Shown piece after piece: positions 61,330 to 64,000 of a stretch of DNA of 64,000 bases. The notes beneath the pieces are model-generated. The model saw only the letters and a list, made by a program, of their open reading frames with translations, was not told the DNA's origin and ran no database searches. A program made the translations under genes and the position numbers. The stretch covers positions 3,100,001 through 3,164,000 of the forward strand of contig NZ_CP095072.1 of the NCBI RefSeq assembly GCF_022919115.1, written 5' to 3'. Position 1 is the first letter of the stretch; every line of letters starts with the position of its first letter. The DNA is from Gracilibacillus caseinilyticus (GTDB taxonomy: Bacteria > Bacillota > Bacilli > Bacillales > Amphibacillaceae).

Positions 61330-62403
61330 GTGATGACTAATCAGAAAAAAGTCAGTATCGCTCTGAGACTTGTCATATTATGTTTGGCTGTATTATTTTT
61401 GTACTTAATGTATATCCTCTTTCCTTTTTATAAAAATGTTTTAGTAGTAGCGTTCCACATCTTGACGCCTTTTTTAATAGCTGGATTAATTGCATACTTG
61501 TTACATCCGCTCGTGGAAAAGATTCATAGCTGGCATATCCCGCGACCCGTTGCGATTGTGTGCATTTACTTATTATTTTTCGGACTGGTCGGTTATGGAG
61601 TCTATCGTTCTTTTCCCACTTGGATGAAACAAATTCAGGATATTCAGCAGAATCTGCCTTCTTATGTGGATGCTTACCGTTCGTTTATTTATGGTTTATA
61701 TAGCCAGACTTCCTTTATGCCCGAAGGATTTCACGATAATTTAGACGAATTCTTACAAAATCTTGAGACATCTATCGGTGAAAAAATTACGATTCTGTTA
61801 AAAAATATTCCGATGCTTTTCGATGCGTTTGTCATGCTGGCGGTAATACCAATCCTGGCATTTTATTTTTTAAAAGACTACCGGCGATTGCAAAAAAGTC
61901 TACTAAAACTAATTCCATCCAGATGGCAGGTGTTTACCAAAACTTTAGCTCGAGATATGGAAGAAAGCCTAGGTCAATATATTCGTGGTCAAATATTAGT
62001 TTGTTTTTTAGTAGGTCTGGTCAGTTATTTTCTTCTTAAGTGGATCGGCATGAGTTATACAGTTGTATTGGCAACGATTATTGGCTTTACTAATTTCATT
62101 CCGTACTTTGGACCAATTATCGGGGCCATACCAGCCGTGCTGATTGCATTTACTGTTTCTACAGAGAAAGTGTTATACGTTATCCTGGCAGTACTGGTTG
62201 TCCAGGTGTTAGAGGGCAATTTGCTGTCACCTTTTATAGTAGGGAAAAGCATTCATATTCACCCTGTGTACATTATCTTAACGTTATTTATTGCGGCCAA
62301 AACTGTTGGTGTTGTCGGCATGATCCTGGCAGTTCCATTGTTAGCTGTTGGAAGGGTAGCGATACCGATGATTTATAAACAAGTGAAAGCAATTGACAGA
62401 TAG
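61330..62403 (+). CDS. AI-2E family (UPF0118) transporter, YrrI-like
   Basis: The 357-residue protein has about eight membrane helices with FTNFIPYFGPIIGAIPAVLIAF, the AI-2E family hallmark, and VQVLEGNLLSPFIVGKSIHIHP. Members include Na+(Li+)/H+ antiporters and the putative AI-2 exporter TqsA, so the substrate is unknown. GTG at 61330 or ATG at 61333 starts the protein, 2 bp after the previous stop. The alaS promoter begins within its final codons. Confidence 0.9.
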   Translation: MMTNQKKVSIALRLVILCLAVLFLYLMYILFPFYKNVLVVAFHILTPFLIAGLIAYLLHPLVEKIHSWHIPRPVAIVCIYLLFFGLVGYGVYRSFPTWMKQIQDIQQNLPSYVDAYRSFIYGLYSQTSFMPEGFHDNLDEFLQNLETSIGEKITILLKNIPMLFDAFVMLAVIPILAFYFLKDYRRLQKSLLKLIPSRWQVFTKTLARDMEESLGQYIRGQILVCFLVGLVSYFLLKWIGMSYTVVLATIIGFTNFIPYFGPIIGAIPAVLIAFTVSTEKVLYVILAVLVVQVLEGNLLSPFIVGKSIHIHPVYIILTLFIAAKTVGVVGMILAVPLLAVGRVAIPMIYKQVKAIDR

Positions 62404-62421
62404 AAAAAAGTTTTCTATAAT
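62393..62421 (+). promoter_or_regulatory. Promoter of alaS
   Basis: TTGACA (62393-62398) and TATAAT (62416-62421) are both perfect and 17 bp apart. The -35 box lies inside the 3' end of the preceding transporter gene. Confidence 0.85.
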
Positions 62422-62427
62422 ATGCTA

Positions 62428-62681
62428 GCGAAGTGAATAATCGAAATACGTTGAAAAACCTGAGTACCAGATAACCATGTCGAAGAGAGGGATGACCGAG
62501 GCTGAAAGTGATCCTGCATGCAATGATCTGGGAAGCTAGTTTGAAGTGCAGTTAATCACTGCCGGTTACATCACCGTTACAGATGTTAAAGAGATAGTCT
62601 TTTTTAGACTATAATTAGGGTGGTACCGCGGATTCAACTCTCGTCCCTGCTATTTAGGCAGGGATGGGAGTTTTTTTATGC
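62428..62681 (+). ncRNA. T-box riboswitch, alaS
   Basis: The T-box AGGGTGGTACCGCGG is at 62617-62631, and the terminator CGTCCCTGC with GCAGGGATG plus T-run ends near 62680. The specifier site in GGGAAGCTAGTTTG gives GCT (Ala) at 62535-62537. The acceptor-pairing TGGT fits the A73 discriminator of tRNA-Ala, supporting the reading. The leader turns on alaS when tRNA-Ala is uncharged. Confidence 0.93.
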
Positions 62682-62737
62682 AAATCATGTCCGGGTAGTT
62701 GTACCTGATTAACTATATTATTATGGGAGGTTTCATT

Positions 62738-64000
62738 ATGAAGCAATTAACATCTGCTGAGGTTCGTCAAATGTTCTTGGACTTTTTTAAGGAAAAAGGA
62801 CATGGTGTTGAACCAAGTGCGTCATTAGTACCGAAAGATGATCCTACTTTATTATGGATCAACAGTGGTGTAGCCACATTAAAAAAATATTTTGATGGAA
62901 GAGTCGTACCGCAAAATCCACGTATTACTAATGCACAGAAGTCTATTCGTACCAATGATATTACTAATGTCGGCTATACAGCACGTCACCACACATTCTT
63001 TGAAATGTTAGGGAACTTCTCAATTGGTGATTATTTCAAGGAAGAAGCAATCGAATTCGCATGGGAATTTCTGACCAGTGAAAAATGGATTGGTTTTGAT
63101 CCAGAAAAATTATCTGTTACCGTTCACCCGGAAGATGAAGAAGCCTACTTGTTATGGAAAGATAAAATCGGTTTACCTGAGGATCGTATTATTCGACTTG
63201 AGGAGAATTTCTGGGATATTGGTGAAGGGCCAAGTGGTCCGAATACGGAAATCTTTTATGATCGTGGTGAAGCATATGGTAATGATGCCAATGATTCTGA
63301 ACTTTATCCAGGTGGGGAAAATGAACGCTATTTAGAAATTTGGAATCTTGTATTCTCCGAATTTAACCATAATCCAGATGATACGTATACACCATTACCG
63401 AAGAAAAACATTGATACCGGTATGGGACTAGAACGACTTGTTAGTGTTATTCAACATACACAAACTAATTTTGAAACAGACTTGTTTTTACCAATTATTA
63501 AAGAAACGGAAAAATATGCGAATACGAGTTACCTGGCAAATGTGGATACAGATGTCTCATTTAAGGTGATCGCGGACCATATTCGTACCGTATCGTTCGC
63601 AGTCAGTGATGGTGCATTGCCATCTAATGAGGGACGAGGATATGTGCTGCGTCGTTTATTGAGACGTGCGGTCCGCTATGCGAAACAAATTGGAATTGAC
63701 AAGCCATTTATGTATAAACTTGTTCCGACTGTAGGATCCATTATGGAAGCATTTTATCCAGATGTGAAAAACAAAGGCGACTTTATTCAGAATGTGATCA
63801 AAACAGAAGAAGAGCGATTCCATGAAACGTTACAAGAAGGTTTGCATATTCTAAATCAGATTGTCGAGCAGGAAAAAGCAAAAGGTAGTACCATTTTTCC
63901 AGGTGAAGAAGTGTTCCGTCTATATGATACTTATGGATTCCCGAAAGAATTAACGGAGGAATATGTGGGCGAAGCGGGGTTTACGATTGATGAACAAGCG
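62738..64000 (+). CDS. alaS: Alanyl-tRNA synthetase, 3'-truncated by window edge
   Basis: The ATG at 62738 after GGGAGG begins [20 protein letters not shown] and the frame stays open for 421 codons to the last base. Class II catalytic-core sequences are present: [49 protein letters not shown] and DTGMGLERL. The tRNA-recognition domain follows; the editing and C-Ala domains lie beyond the window. Confidence 0.97.
   Translation, partial: MKQLTSAEVRQMFLDFFKEKGHGVEPSASLVPKDDPTLLWINSGVATLKKYFDGRVVPQNPRITNAQKSIRTNDITNVGYTARHHTFFEMLGNFSIGDYFKEEAIEFAWEFLTSEKWIGFDPEKLSVTVHPEDEEAYLLWKDKIGLPEDRIIRLEENFWDIGEGPSGPNTEIFYDRGEAYGNDANDSELYPGGENERYLEIWNLVFSEFNHNPDDTYTPLPKKNIDTGMGLERLVSVIQHTQTNFETDLFLPIIKETEKYANTSYLANVDTDVSFKVIADHIRTVSFAVSDGALPSNEGRGYVLRRLLRRAVRYAKQIGIDKPFMYKLVPTVGSIMEAFYPDVKNKGDFIQNVIKTEEERFHETLQEGLHILNQIVEQEKAKGSTIFPGEEVFRLYDTYGFPKELTEEYVGEAGFTIDEQA

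Overview
The window is an AT-rich chromosomal segment from an endospore-forming, low-GC Gram-positive bacterium of the family Bacillaceae. The sporulation genes spoIIB, spoIVFA, spoIVFB, spo0B, safA, bofC, spoVB and rsfA are all present, and gene order closely follows the Bacillus subtilis comC-to-alaS region. The amount of intergenic repeat DNA would suit a halophilic or alkaliphilic genus such as Gracilibacillus, Virgibacillus or Oceanobacillus, but I cannot fix the genus from sequence alone.

Layout. (1) 1-4197: part of a type IV pilus locus (PilC-like platform, pilin, prepilin peptidase, PilM/N/O-like proteins). (2) 4402-12144: spoIIB, radC, mreBCD, minCD and spoIVFA-FB, covering cell shape, septum placement and pro-sigma-K processing. 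(3) 12158-18188: RNase G, the L21 leader with rplU-prp-rpmA, then spo0B-obg-pheB-pheA. (4) 18485-23729: niaR and nifS face nadBCA across a shared control region (NAD synthesis). (5) 23874-31479: safA, yebC-type regulator, bofC, ruvAB, queA-tgt, yajC. (6) 32218-39105: membrane proteins, an ArsB/NhaD-type transporter, spoVB, comN, secDF. (7) 39820-47254: lapA-like gene, recJ, apt, rel, dtd, and a cell-wall amidase on the other strand. (8) 47370-51315: a small ORF, a T-box leader, hisS-aspS, 6S RNA. (9) 52101-57080: rsfA and rarA on the minus strand, then cymR, a cysteine desulfurase and mnmA. (10) 58012-64000: TPR protein, recD2, a small zinc-ribbon-like protein, an AI-2E family transporter, and a T-box leader with alaS, which runs off the window.

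The main unexplained structure is a family of intergenic elements with shared inverted termini (consensus ATAATACGGATTATGT). Seven copies are clear, at 18235-18416, 26091-26269, 31598-32163, 39222-39614, 46149-46208, 51372-51943 and 57368-57934, and a decayed eighth may lie at 57178-57294. Three full-length copies of 566-572 bp lie in both orientations. Two copies of about 180 bp are internal-deletion derivatives with different junctions, one 393-bp copy is a rearranged mosaic, and one 60-bp copy is little more than the two termini. The full elements contain nested hairpins, and the observed stem substitutions keep pairing through G-U wobble. No credible protein is encoded, so these look like MITE-type or structured-RNA-type non-autonomous repeats. 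Other points of note are a hisS-aspS T-box whose specifier (GAC) and acceptor-pairing base (UGGC) both point to tRNA-Asp although hisS comes first, and three tandem 12-bp repeats in the nifS/nadB control region.
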